A DNA stretch of 64,000 nucleotides from Anaeramoeba flamelloides (GCA_027625915.1 JANTQA010000047.1:10664001-10728000); one strand, 5' to 3'. Numbered from the stretch's first letter, positions 32,663 to 45,147 are shown. Program-made: numbers and translations. Notes: generated by a model from the sequence alone, not told the origin.

Positions 32663-34531
32663 TTAAAAATCTTTAAATTCACGAATTAAAACTTGCATTG
32701 AAGTAGGAGGGAGAAGACCGTATTCGGTAATTACTAAAGAAATGAAGTTGATTGGGGTGACGTCCCATAAAAGGCAAACGACGTCCATGTCCGAAGGCAA
32801 ATTTTGGATTTTGACTGATTTGGAATTTTTGGTTGTTAAAACCTTTTGGGGGTCTCCGTGTTCGTTGGAAACCAATGAGTCAAGCTGGACCTTTTTTGAT
32901 AATTTAAAGGAAGGGCAGCAAACGATGACTGGCACTCTCGAGCTTTTGGCAATCATTGCCACAATGGCAGTCCCGATTCTGCCTACGGCCGATCCGTTTG
33001 ATAAAATGACCGCCACACCGATAAAGACCTTTGTGACTTCTTTGATGATATAGGAGATGGCGTTTAATTCGCAGAAGGTGCACTTGATGCCATAATTGTC
33101 TAACTTTTTCAACAACTTTTTCCCTTCGTTCATTGGGCGTGAGTCCACGACGATGACACGGAATGGGATTTTATTTTCATGGGCCTTTTGTAAAATTTTT
33201 TCGATGACACGAGAGTTGGCATAAACCAAAATTACATCGCCGGGTTTAATTTTTTTCCAAGCGATCTCGGTGATTTCTTCCTCGGCATCATAAATGTGCT
33301 TTCGTAAAAACTCATCGATTTGTGAACACATCTTATTTTTTGCGTCTTTGATTTCTAAAGAATCCACGCGAGAGACCCATTCCTTCACAGTCCTAATTAC
33401 ACTAAACATGGTATAAGAAAACTGTCGGTGCTTGATCAAATATTCGATGTTGTGGTTGAGCATTTTGACAACGTCTTCGCTAAATCTTGCCCTTACAGTC
33501 ACTTCCATGATCAGGATTTTAAATAAATTTAATAGCGCAATGCATCGCCCCGTGGTTCCTCCTATCCTCCCAGAGGAAAACTTCAAAGACAGTTCAATTG
33601 TCAATGGGTGAATAACACTTTCTGAAAATTCGACGCCTAATTCCTTCGTTGTTGGTCGTTTAAAGGACGAAATGTGCGATGTAATAGAAGTTAATGTCCT
33701 GACTCGAGGATCTGATAGTTGTTGGGTTTTCTTTGGTTTGGTTTGGTTTTTTTGAATTTCCATTTCTGTTGTGTGCTTTGTTTGTTTTTGATTATCGTTC
33801 TGGGATTTTTGCTCTTTTTGTGTTCCCTGCTGATAATTTCGGTTCCATGTCTTTTTTTGTTGCTGTTTTTGTTTGTTGAGTTGTTCGTAATATTTCTTTC
33901 TTTCTTCTTTGGTCATCTTTTTTGGTTTTTGTGCTTGCTTTTTTTGAGTTTTTTTTTTATTTTGAATCACACTTTCCTGGCCTTCTCCACTGATTTCCCG
34001 AAGTTTTTGATAGTATTTCCTTCGTTCCCCCTTGGTCATCCCTTTTAAATTTTCAGGAACGTTGCTTCCTCCTGTGTTTTGTTGTTGCTTTGGATTCTGT
34101 TGTTCTCTCATCTTTTGATAGTATTGCCTTCGCTCTTCCTTGGTCATCCCTTTTAAATGTTCAGGAACGTTGCTTCCTCCTGTGTTTTGTTGTTGTTTTG
34201 GTTTCTTTTGTTGTTTTGATTGTTTTTTGTTTTGTTGCTTTGGATTCTGTTGTTCTCTAAGCTTTTGATAGTATTGCCTTCGTTCTTCCTTGGTCATCCC
34301 TTTTAAATGTTCAGGAACTTTGCTTCCTCCTGTGTTTTGTTGTTGCTTTGGTTTCTTTTGTTGTTTTGATTGTTTTTTGTTTTGTGGCTTTCCTTTTTGG
34401 CCATGAAGCTTTTGATAGTATTGTCTTCGTTCTTCTTTGGTCATCCCTTTTAAATTTTCAGGAACGTTGCTTCCTCCTGTACTCTTTTTTTTTTGCTGTT
34501 GTTTTTTATTTGTTTGTTTTTGATCGCTCAT
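32663..34531 (-). CDS. EIF2B4: Translation initiation factor eIF2B, delta subunit
   Basis: A 622-residue frame, ATG at 34531, no intron. Residues about 290-622 match the eIF2B alpha/beta/delta regulatory fold, specifically delta: VIHPLTIELSL, GRCIALLNLFKILI, GDVILVYANSRVIEKIL, FRVIVVDSRPMNEGKKLL, VILSNGSAVGRIGTAIVAM, VPVIVCCPSFKLSKKVQLD, SLVSNEHGDPQ, DVTPINFISLVITEYGLLP. In the cytosol, eIF2B exchanges GDP for GTP on eIF2. The delta subunit, with alpha and beta, forms the core that senses phosphorylated eIF2 alpha. The N-terminal third is unusual. The short Lys/Glu/Arg-rich motif seen once in other delta subunits (KxERRxxxE type) appears here as a tandemly multiplied module, TGGSxVPExLKGMTKEERR, with spacers rich in Gln, Lys and Asn. 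Gene symbol is given by family; the assignment is firm. Confidence 0.95.
   Translation of the reverse strand: MSDQKQTNKKQQQKKKSTGGSNVPENLKGMTKEERRQYYQKLHGQKGKPQNKKQSKQQKKPKQQQNTGGSKVPEHLKGMTKEERRQYYQKLREQQNPKQQNKKQSKQQKKPKQQQNTGGSNVPEHLKGMTKEERRQYYQKMREQQNPKQQQNTGGSNVPENLKGMTKGERRKYYQKLREISGEGQESVIQNKKKTQKKQAQKPKKMTKEERKKYYEQLNKQKQQQKKTWNRNYQQGTQKEQKSQNDNQKQTKHTTEMEIQKNQTKPKKTQQLSDPRVRTLTSITSHISSFKRPTTKELGVEFSESVIHPLTIELSLKFSSGRIGGTTGRCIALLNLFKILIMEVTVRARFSEDVVKMLNHNIEYLIKHRQFSYTMFSVIRTVKEWVSRVDSLEIKDAKNKMCSQIDEFLRKHIYDAEEEITEIAWKKIKPGDVILVYANSRVIEKILQKAHENKIPFRVIVVDSRPMNEGKKLLKKLDNYGIKCTFCELNAISYIIKEVTKVFIGVAVILSNGSAVGRIGTAIVAMIAKSSRVPVIVCCPSFKLSKKVQLDSLVSNEHGDPQKVLTTKNSKSVKIQNLPSDMDVVCLLWDVTPINFISLVITEYGLLPPTSMQVLIREFKDF
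33872..34483 (-). repeat. Tandem repeats in the eIF2B delta N-terminus
   Basis: Four units begin at residues 17, 66, 116 and 152 of the protein (spacings 49, 50 and 36 residues). Each carries TGGS, VPExLKGMTK and ERRxYYQK. A decayed fifth unit (KKMTKEERKKYYEQL) follows at about residue 204. DNA of units 1-3 is nearly identical, including spacers, which points to recent in-frame duplication. Confidence 0.92.
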
Positions 34532-37500
34532 TTGAAACAGAAGAATAAGTTAAAAAAAATAAAAATCATATTCTCAATCAATGATGATTTAATTATCAAA
34601 CCAAGGCAATTCTTTTGTTTTTCTTTTTTTCAGAGCTTTTTCACCAATTATTGATTATCATAACCTCGATTATTTATTCTACGCTTGAGATCTTTTTAAT
34701 CAAAATTTTTTTTCAATTACTATTGGTGACGTGTTTTAAAGATTGACACTAAACGATAGTATTCAAAACGAAAACTGTTTTTTATTTGTCACTTCCTCAA
34801 TCAATTCTTTTGAAAAACTTAGAAATGAAAACCTATTTATTACTTTCAAATTTACATTTTATGTCTATTATGTGGTCCTTTGAAGACTAATTATTTCTTC
34901 AAAGAAACTTGAACTCGTATAATAAAAGCATATTCCATTAAATTGTCCTTTATTTTTGAGAAAAAAAAAGATCCCTCAGATTCAAAATTGAAAAATAGAC
35001 TTTAATTTTGAGGATAAACTTTTTACTCAAAAATTTAATGCTATTATAACTTCATTTTCATAATTATCTTATAACAAACCCAAACTATGTTAATTTGTAT
35101 ATATATGAAAGTGAGTTTGATAACCAATAATATACTGTCTTGTCAGCTCAGCTCGAGTTTGTGAGAAAAAAAAAATATAATCAATGTAAAATAGTCTTAA
35201 ATTTTTGAGTAAAAAGTTTATACTCAAATTAAAGACTATTTTTCAATTTTGAAGTGAGTGATCTTGATTTTTCTCAAAAATAAAGGACAATTTCATGGAT
35301 CTGCTTTTATTATACGAGTTCAAGTTTCTTTAAAGAAAAAGCTAAATTTCAAAGTACCACTTAACATAGACTTAAGGCAACTATGAAATGAATGAATATC
35401 TGTAATTTCTTGGAAATGTTTGTCCTGATATCTTTAATATATTGTTATTTATTATCATTATGGGGGTTTAGGAGTAATTGAAGAACATTTATCAAAATAA
35501 AAAAAAAAGAGAAATTAAATAATTAACAAATTAATAAATATATAATTTATATTTAATTTACAAAATTAAGAATTTATTCACTATAATTGGGATTTTTTGA
35601 ATATGAAAGAATAGTGGAAAGCCAAAAAATCTAAATGGGTTCCTTCCAATTCAAAAAACAGCTCTTATATTTTTATTTTTTCATTTTTGTTTTGATTAGA
35701 ATATAAATAGATTTTAAAAACCAAAACAAGATTTTAAAAAAAAAATACTTTTAGGTTTTCCAGAAATTAAAAGGAAAAAAGTAAAACAAATGAATTTACT
35801 TGAATTTATCTAATTATAAACCAGCTAGGTACCGCCCACAACCCCCCCCTCAAAAAAAAAAAAAAAATACAGTCACTGGTTAACCTAAGTTAAATCTATT
35901 ATTATAACCGGGATATTTTTTTAGTTACAATTTTATTCTTATTTTTTATTATTACCTTAAGGTTTTTAAACATAGGAGCTCTGATGAAACAATCTCAACG
36001 TAAAAATATGTTATTTATATTTCTGGTTTGCAAAAATCGTGATTCATCCCAAAAAAGACATTATTATTTTTATTACATACCATCCGGGTAAGTTAGTTAC
36101 TGATAATTTTAATTTATAAAATCTATTGTATAATACTATATTTTTTTATATCAATAAACACAGTTTCATATATGTCCATAATGAAACTATTCATAAACAG
36201 AGTAAAAATTATTTATTTTGTAAAAAATAAAAAAAAATTTATAATATTTTTGTTAATTAATTAACAAATTTTTTTTGTCTCCTGTTGAAAAAAAATATTC
36301 TTTTCTGGGGTTATTCATAGATTTTATTTTTTAGACTTTAAATATTTTAACAAAGACAGTATAGAATATCACAAATAATTTATTTTAATATTTTGATATG
36401 TTGATGTGAGTAATTAGCACCATAAATGTTTTGAATCATATTTATAACCCGACAGTAACTCATTATAAACATAGTTAATTATTTTTTAAATAGAAAATAT
36501 CATTCATGTTGAAATAGGTACAAAATAATTATTTGAAAAAGAAAAAAAAATAATCAAAAAGTATATTTTTATAATTGTCAATAATAAAATTTTATCACCA
36601 TTACACATTGTTAAATTTTTGTGTTTTTTTTTGTTTCACACAACAAAATATTCTTGAAAAATCCTGTGAAAAATTTATGAACAAAAAAATTTTTATATTA
36701 TTTTATAGAAAAATCAAATCAAAATCTAGAAATCAATAAATTATTATCAAAGTAAAATTCACAAATTTGTTATTTTTTTTAATTGTTTTTTTTACCATTG
36801 TCAAAAATATTCACTTTTTTGTGAATATTTTTTTATAAATTGGTCTAACAAGTTCTCTATCAGTAATTCAAACAAAGATAATTAATTATTTTCATATTTT
36901 TTTCGTATCAAATAAAATATTGGTTTTAATTGTTTTAAGGGGGATTAATCTACAGGATATAATTTGAGTTCCCCCCCCAAGAACGAAAAAATGAAAATTT
37001 TTAAAAGTTATAAAGGGTTTATCGAGTAGTTTGATTGAACAAAAAATCAACACTATCTTAGCACCAGAATGAATTATCTTTTTTTTTTTATTTTTGGAAG
37101 GGGATTCAAAACGGACAATTATAAAAGGTGATTGTTGAACTGGTGAAATAATATGTGATACTATTTATTTTTGTAACTAAGTATCCAACTCATTGAAACA
37201 AAACAAAAAAAAAAAACAATTTAGCTAGAACTACTAATTTGTTTTTTTTTAAGGGTACTTTGAAGAATTGAAATTAAAATGATCCCAAAAACACATGATT
37301 TATCAATCAAAGATAGTTTTTGGTGATATATTAGACTTGTGAAAAAAAAAAAGTAACCAAGTCTTCTAAAATAAATAAACCAAAAATGAAAAAAGAGAAT
37401 TTAATCAATAAATCTTAAAGTAATACACTTATAATTTATTTTTAATATTGATAGTTTCATCAACAACGATGAAAATAAAGAAAAAGTCTCCAAAATCAAA

Positions 37501-38402
37501 ATATTATTTTTGACATACAATATAAATCTGATTCAAAAAAATTGGATGACAAAAATCAAAAATATCATAAAAAAAATACCAATTTATTATATTTTTCCCA
37601 AACCTAAATTAAAACCAGGCTAAAGTTGCCTAGTATTGTTGTTTTTATAAGTAACCATTTTTATTCAAATATAATAAAAAACATAAAATGAAAATATCAA
37701 AACATTTAAGAGTTCAAAATGATTAAAAGATTTGAACAAAAAATTTTAATTGGTGAATTTGTAAAAATTTCACCAAAGTATTTAATAGATCAATTACTTA
37801 GACGTGATCAACTAAATGTACATGTATTTTATCTTCAACTAAACTTAACTTTAGTTGTGTAAACCATTGAAAAAAATTTCCCGATCAAATTAAATTATTT
37901 CCTTAAATGATTAAAAGGAAATAAAAACAAATTCGAGAAGAAAAAAAATGAATAAAAAAGCTTGTAAAATGAAAATTATTATAATTTTGAATGGAATTGT
38001 AAACCCCATTTCAAAATAATTGCCCCATTAAAAATCAAAATTTGAAAATAAAAATTTTTATAAATTGAAGTTATGCATTATAATAAAAAAAATTACTATT
38101 TTAATATTCAGTTCGATACATTAGAAATATTTCTTTTTCTTCTAAAAATAAAATAAAAAAAATTTAAAAAAATTGGGCCATTTATTATGAAAATTAGTTT
38201 ATTATTGTTATTATATATTCTGTTTTTACTGTTCCTAATTTTTGGTTATTTAGTTTATTTTTGATGCATTATAAAGTTTTAAGACAACAACAACTAATAC
38301 CATACATAAATGAAAAGTAAAATAAAAAATAAAATTGTAAAAAAAAAAAAAAAACATATAAAGAATTGAAAATAATAAACAAAAAGAAAAGAAACAAAAA
38401 AA
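34532..38402. other. Gene-free intergenic DNA with an inverted repeat
   Basis: Contains the 0.5 kb inverted repeat at 34861-35375. The rest is A/T-rich with many homopolymers, including a C run near 35840 and another near 36972. No exon, RNA gene or transposon frame could be supported. Confidence 0.55.
34861..35375. repeat. Old inverted repeat (foldback), arms about 185 bp
   Basis: The left arm 34861-35047 and right arm 35190-35375 are reverse complements with scattered mismatches. Shared blocks include AAGAAACTTGAACTCGTATA, TTGTCCTTTATTTTTGAGAA and AAACTTTTTACTCAAAAATT. The centre is about 140 bp with no coding content. Arms are more diverged than those of the 20.7 kb element, so it is older. 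Ends and target duplication are not clear. Confidence 0.75.
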
Positions 38403-41400
38403 TTAAGAAAGATGGAAGCTATCTTGACCTTCGTTAATAGCTTTTAATAATTTTTCTTTTAAAATTATTTTGGAAGAATAAGGAGGTATTTTAAAGAAAT
38501 TAACACATGTCATACATGTAGGTAATCTAGAATCAGAGTTCATGAATTGATCACTTTTTACAATTGTCAATTTAGGATTTAAATTTGCAATACCACCGAT
38601 AGGCAATCGTGAGGAACCTGTACAAAATTTAATAAATTTTTTTTTTTCGTGATCAGTAAAATTGGACAAAACTTGGACTAACCATTTCACTATCTCGCTA
38701 TCCTTTTTATAGCCATGTTCACAAATGATTGAATTAAATAATAGTTTTTCATTCCATATTTCTGTTTCTCCATTGATCAATAAATCGATTTCTTGTGGAT
38801 CGAAAACTTTTAAATTGATTATTGGCATTATTTTATTAAACCCATTCTTAAACCATTTTACTTGATTAGTGATTCCCGAATTTAAGAAATGATCTACAAT
38901 TAAATTAACATATTTTTCAAGATTATTAATATCCAAATAAATGTTTTTCCCATTTTCAATTAATTCAAAATTGGGATAGCCGGGTAACGTGAAATTAATA
39001 AATAAATCTTTAACATCCATTCCATTATATTTAATATTCGTTTCACCTAATTTTTGTTTTTTAATTATTTTTTTACAATCTTTTAAAAAGGTATACAAAT
39101 GTGGGACAATATGTTGCAAATCTGAAAACTTTGGTTTAGCACCTAATGCATATTTCCAAAATAATAACGATATTGGCAGTTCTATGTTTCTTTTATCTAA
39201 AATCGCTTTAGCTATAAAGGTCCCAATAAATTCAAATATAATTTTGATATGACGTTTATTTTTATTATTTAGCCTTTCATTAAGTAATGGTAAAGGCCAT
39301 AAATCGTTCTTATTAGAAATATATTTACCACTGCCATTATTATTCATTTTTTTTTCTAGTTTTTTTTTTTTTATTTCATTTTCAGGATCAATTTCATTAT
39401 AAATATCATTATCAATATCATTATCAATATCATTATTGGAAAGAGCATCATACCAAATTGGTATTGATGGAGTTTTTAAACACAGTTCATTTGAGATTAA
39501 AGTAAAAAATTCATTAGTTGGTCCACTACCGGTACCAACTTCATTATAATATCGAACTTCCAACATTGATTTCATTTTGATTTGTGGCATTTTCATTATA
39601 TATATTGCTTGTGGTAATAAATTTTCCTCTCTATTCATTCTTACTTTAAATCTATGGATTCTGGGTAATGATATATTTCTAAATTTTTCTACATGGCGAT
39701 CAACATGCTTTTCCATTTCTTTGATTGATCTTTGACTACCCAATGCAGTTCTCATAAAATACTTATATCTAGTTTGGAAATCAAATAAAAAATGATACTC
39801 GCCTAACATTAATTCATGTATCCAAAGTGGAATTGTACCCCAACAAACTGGAATTATAAAATCTAATTGTCTATTTACTTTTGCGGACAATCTTTCTGAA
39901 ATAAACTTTGTTGGCGAAATTTTAATATTTTCATTATTTAATTTATTTAATATGTTTAACAATATCAAAATTTCTGTAATTTGTTGTTTGGAATAATTCT
40001 TAATTGTAAATTCATGACTCTTTTCGTTATTATTAGATTCCTTTTCCTTTTCCTTTTCCTTTTCCTTTTCCTTTTCATTTCGCTTTTCCTTTTCCTCCCC
40101 CCTTTTCCTTTCTTTCTTCATATATTTTTTTAATTGACGATTCTCTTTCTTTTTCCTTTTCATTTTCTTTTTCCTCCCCCCTTTTCTTTTTTTTTTATAT
40201 TTCTTTAAATAATCATATATTTTGTCTGAATTAAAATTGGAATAGGTACCCGAAGAAGATGAATCTGAAAAAGATGAATCTGAAGAAGATGAATCAAAAT
40301 CCAAATCAGAACTCGAATATGAAATAGAACTGGGTTTAGTAATACAACTATTAATATTTTTACTTTTGGATGTTAGTGTTAAAGAATTTGAATACAAATT
40401 AGCCGTATTTTTTTCAAAAACTAGTTTTTTATTATTCTTAATTATTTGATTAAATAAAATTTTTTTATATTTTTTAGATATTTTCACTTTTTTTTTTTTT
40501 GATGATTTATTATTATTGATATTAAAATTATATTTATTCAAATTTAAATCCATTTGGGGATTAATTCTTCTGTAATTAATTGTTATTCTATTTGAATATT
40601 TTTTCTTATTTAATATCCGTTTAAGTTCTTGTATTGAGTTTGTCTGGTATTTTAATTTTTTACCATTTAAAGTAAAGATCAAAGAATGATCAATTTCCTT
40701 AAAAAAAAGTTGCTCTGAATCTAGATTAAATAATGGTATTTCATTAACCCTTTCAGAAAAACCCTCTAAGTTTGTGTCATAAATTGGTTTAGTTGTTGAT
40801 TTTATAAAATCTAGTTGGTTTCCTGGAAACATTGGTTCTTGGTTATTTTTAACTTTTTGCCAAACAATTCTTTCAACAGAATCCATAGTGGTGGTATAGT
40901 TTAATGGCAAGGAATATGACGAAAATTGTTTTAATTTTCTTTCACTTTTATCAGGTTTAAAATAACAAGTTTTTTCTTTGCTTAAGAATAATAATGGGTC
41001 TTTATTGTTATTAATATTCTTATAATTATTCTTAGTATCTGTTTGAATAGTCTCAAAATCTTCAATTCTTTCCAAATAATTATGAAGAATCCCTAGCAAC
41101 TTATTTAAACAATTTTGCACTGATTTGTATTTTTCATCGCTCAAAAAAATTGTAGTGTAAAATTTATAAAAGTTTTCTTTGTTTTCAAAATATTTCAAAA
41201 ACACTGGAATGAATTCTAGTTCCTCAATGTCATTAATATTTAAATTATATTTATTAAAATATTTTTGAAATACTTGGAGAACATTTTGATTCCCAATCTT
41301 ACAATTTTCCACATTTGTATTACTTTTAATTTTAGACCCATTTAGTGATTCTGATTCCAGTTTAGATTCAGAATTAGATTTAATCATTTTTCTCATATTC

Positions 41401-44400
41401 TTTTCTTTTTTCTCCACTTGCTCTATATCCCTATTAAATAATGCTATTAATTTTTCTAATTTTAAATTTTCATTAGTTTGCTCAAAGTCTTTATAATTTG
41501 TAAAATATTGTTCGATTATCATATTTGTTATCACTTTTAATTTATTATTAATCCTATCATCATTAATGTTACCATCCTTCTTAGGAGTTATAAAGTTTTC
41601 CACTGTTGACATATTTAATATTTCTGATGAATTAAAGATTTTTAATTTGTTTTTTTTTCCATTAATTCTTTTGATTTTGTACAAGATCCTTTGAATATTA
41701 AGAGGCATTTTATTCAAAATAAAATATTCTTTAAAAAATATTAATTCACTGATTATTCCTTCTTGTATAAATAACATTTTAAATTGCTGATTAAATTTTT
41801 TTAATATTTCCTGAATTATTTTGAATCCAATTTTAACAAAAGCTACATTTGAGTTATGGATTATATTCATTAAAAAAACCATAGTATTCCCTTTAATTAA
41901 ATTATTTTTTAAAATGTTTAATTGATCTTCGCTATGTGATTTTTGAAGAATTCCTAAAATTATTTTTAAGCATACTAGCTGAATTGAATCATTGATTGAA
42001 TGTGTATACCATGAAATAATCTTTGATAATATATTTTCTATAAAATATTTATACGCATCTTTGCCTTCCTCTTTTAATATCCATGGCGTTATTGATTTCT
42101 TTTTATATCCATCAATTGACAGTCGAATGTCTAAAATAATATTTTCAAATTGTTTTTCCAGTGCTGATCTTGCTTTCTTTTGTTTTATTTTTAATTCCAA
42201 AAGTTCCCTTTCTTGTTTAATCTGTATTTTTTTTTCAAATTTTATCATTTTTTTTCTTTTTTTTTGTATTTTTGGTTCTTTTTTACTTTGCTTTTCTTTT
42301 TCATTGTCACTTGATTTTTCAAAAATAAAAATTTTTTCAAGCTTTTTTTTATTTTTTTCGTCTTCTTGAAAATATTCTGGCATCAAATATGGTTTTTTTT
42401 TTATTTTCTTCACCTTTTTTTTATTTAATCCTTCTCTCTGTCCTTTTTTCTTTTTGTTATGAATATTTTTCTTTTTAAATTCATTTTTCTTTTCTTTTTC
42501 CTTTTTTTTATCTTTATCTTTTCCTTTTTCTTTTTCTTTTACATTTATTTTTCCTTTTTTCTTTCCTTTTTCCTTCTCTTTTCCTTTTTGTTGATCATGT
42601 TCTTTTTTTTTTTTCTTTTTTAAAATCTTTTTTTTTTTCCGAATCTTTTCTTTTTTATTTGTCTTTTCTTTTTTCTTTTTACCCTTCTTCTCTTTTGTCT
42701 TTTTTTTCTTTTTCTTTTTAAATCTGTTTTCAGTGGTACCAAATTTAAATTCTTTTTTTTTTTTTTTCCGTGTATTTTTATTTAATCCTTCTCTCTCTCC
42801 TTTTTTTTTTTTGTTTTTTACTTTGTCTTTACTTTTTTCTTTTTTTACTCCTTTTCTATTTACATTTTTGGATTCTTTATCTTTTTTTTTTTTTAATTTT
42901 AATTCTCCCGCTTGACCTTTATCTTTTCCTTTTTGTTGATCTATTTCTTTTACTTGATCTAGTATTTCTTTTTCTTTTTTGCTTTTCTTTTCATTTACAT
43001 TTTCCTTTTCCTTTTCCTTTTTTTTTTTCTCTTTCCTTTTCCATTTCTTTACTTTTGTCATTACCTTTGTTATTTTCATTTTCTTTCTCTGCCACTTTCT
43101 CTTTTACATTTTTGTTTTTGTTTTCGTTTTTTTTGGAATCATTTATTTCCTGATTTTCATCATTTCCGTTTTGTTTTTCTTTTTGTTCATTTCTTTTTTC
43201 ATTAACATAACCTTTTTCACTATTATTTGGATCAAATTCTAGATTTTTTTTTTTATTATTTTTTAGACTCTCACTTCCATTTTCGTCGGAAGACATAGAG
43301 CTATACGACAGATTCTGATATGAATTCAAGTTTTTTTGATCTTTTAATTGTTTTCGATTCAGTGTATTCTCTTTTTCTCTCTTTGGAATAGATTTTTTTG
43401 TCTTTCCATTCTGAAGATTTCCTGTTAATAAAATTGGGATGTAACCAGAATATAAATCGTAATGATTTGTTTCTTTTTTTTTTTTGTAAGGATTCTTTTT
43501 GTAATGTTTTTTATTTTTCAGAATTTTTTTTTTTTTTTTTTTATTTTTTGTTTTATTTTGTTTTTTCTCAAGTCTGGATATTTGCTTTTGTAACTGTACC
43601 CTTTTTTTGAATTTGAAATCCAATATTCTTTTTAATCTCTTCAATCTCCTCTTTAATAATCTATCTTTGTGTTTTTTGCTTTTTTTTTTTTTGTTTCTCT
43701 TTTTCTCTTTTCTTTGATTTATTTTTTTTTCAAGTTTTTCAATTTTGTTGTGTTTTTTTTGGAGTGAAATATTGATTTTGGTTAACACTCTTTTTTTTTT
43801 CAATAGCCGCCTTCTAAATGGAGAAAATGAATTTAGGTTTGATCTTGAACTCGAGCTAGAATTCGAGCTCGAACTGGAACTTGAGCTGGAGCTGGAGCTG
43901 GAGCTGGAGCTGGAACTGGAACTAGAACTTGAACTTGAACTTGAACTTGAACTTGAACTGGAACTGGAACTTGTACTTGAACTTGAAAGGGATTTTTTTT
44001 GGAACAGCCTTGATTGGGGGACATAATTATATTTTTTTTTCAAGCTTTTTTTTTTATGTTGAAATTTATATTTTTTTTTGAATTTTTTTTTTTTCTGGTG
44101 CATTAAAGGCAAATAAAATCTTGAAAAACCAAAAGGACTCTTATCCAAAACTTTCAATTGTCTTGTTGAATAATTTGGCTTGTAAAAACTTGAATTATAA
44201 TGTTTTGTATTTGTTCGTCGAAAGAGATCTTTTTGCTTAACTTTTTTGGGAAGTAAAGAGATTAAAAGGTTTGTAATAGGTACCCTTGAGCTCTGCTCAA
44301 TTAAGGATTTTGGATCCATCAACTCATCTAAGATTGGAAATATTCCTTCTTTCCAAGAAACTTCAACTAATTCGTCTCCAGATTCCAGAATAATGTCTGA

Positions 44401-45147
44401 GAGCATGTTAATTAATTGAGAGACAATAAATGGACTTAAATTTTGTCTTGTTTGATGTGACAAACATTTTGCAATTGATCGGAAAACCTTGGTGTGCACA
44501 AACAAATTAGCAATATGGTTTTGGGTTTGGTGTTTCAGACCCGAGCTAATTCCCAGAAAAGAATTTTTTATTCGTATTAACGATAACAATGACAAATCCA
44601 AAATTCGTGGGTTTTTCTTTTGCAAGATCATATTAAGATCTGGGATGCAGTCGATTATCATTTGATCACAATGCGAGGGAATATCTCTTACCATGCTTGC
44701 TATCGTTTCAACAATCTTTTGTTGCATAATCACTCTGCATTTCGGAAACACCTTGATCACATGCCCGATAGCACCATCTTTTAACATGTTTCGATTTTGA
44801 TCGCGAGTTAAGATCTCGATCAAATCGATGATCACTTCAACCATTTCATTATTGCTGCTGTTCCAAACCAATTTCCGAAAGATTGCTTTTGATAAAGGAC
44901 GAATTGCACTTGAGAGTCTTGGTGCAGACTGGATCATATTTTGTAAGCACCTGATCGAGACATTAAGTAGCTCTGTCGATTCAGAACTGTTAATTATTTT
45001 TTCAATAATACCAATCAGCACTCTATAATCCAGCTGTCTCGCAAAACGGTCTCCTGAAAGTAAGATGATTTGTGAGAGGTTCTGAAGGCAATCAATTTTT
45101 GTTTTTGGATCATAGCTAGTTTCCAGATTTCGTAGTAGCTCACTCAT
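38403..45147 (-). CDS. TRIP12/UPL3/UFD4-type HECT E3 ubiquitin ligase
   Basis: Two minus-strand frames, 45147-42991 and 43079-38403, form one gene. The first begins with armadillo-like helices (LLRNLETSYDPKTKIDCLQN, NVSIRCLQNMIQSAPRLS, DELVEVSWKEGIFPILDELM) matching the N-terminal ARM region of TRIP12/UPL3. It then has a Ser run and K-rich tracts. The second carries a further helical region and a complete C-terminal HECT: EVRYYNEVGTGSGPTNEFFTL, IFEFIGTFIAKAILD, FCTGSSRLPIGG, LPTCMTCVNFFKIPPYSS, ending EGQDSFHLS. The TCV Cys is codon 38507-38505, 34 residues from the end. The PTCMTCVNxxKxPxYSS to SFHLS tail is diagnostic of the TRIP12/UPL3 class, which extends ubiquitin chains on N-degron and ubiquitin-fusion substrates. 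The frame change near 43.0 kb fits a 106-base intron (42959-43064, giving 2212 residues) or a miscounted run of 11 A/T at 43018-43028. Confidence 0.88.
42959..43064 (-). other. Candidate intron (or assembly frameshift) joining the two halves of the TRIP12-like gene
   Basis: On the minus strand a GTAATG donor follows AAAG and an acceptor ATACTAG precedes ATCAAG. Phase 1 joins to phase 1 and produces NNK-D-QVKEIDQQ. The donor and acceptor resemble the other introns in the window. However, the interval itself is K/E-coding-like and contains 11 consecutive A (minus strand), where one base gained or lost would also join the frames. Either explanation gives a single gene. Confidence 0.5.
43848..43995 (-). 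repeat. Hexamer repeat coding a long Ser run
   Basis: The plus strand shows GAGCTG/GAACTT-type hexamers. On the minus strand they encode about 45 Ser, mostly alternating TCN and AGY codons. In other frames the tract would read as Leu-Glu or Val-Pro repeats. It lies between the armadillo region and the K-rich linker of the TRIP12-like ligase. Confidence 0.9.

Noticed and set aside
33719-34048. Plus-strand Phe/Leu-rich frame opposite eIF2B delta
   Set aside because: Antisense of the Gln/Lys-rich N-terminal repeats.
43745-44026. Plus-strand Leu-Glu repeat frame and a minus-strand Val-Pro/Val-Gln frame
   Set aside because: Both are alternative-frame readings of the hexamer repeat coding for Ser in the TRIP12-like ligase.
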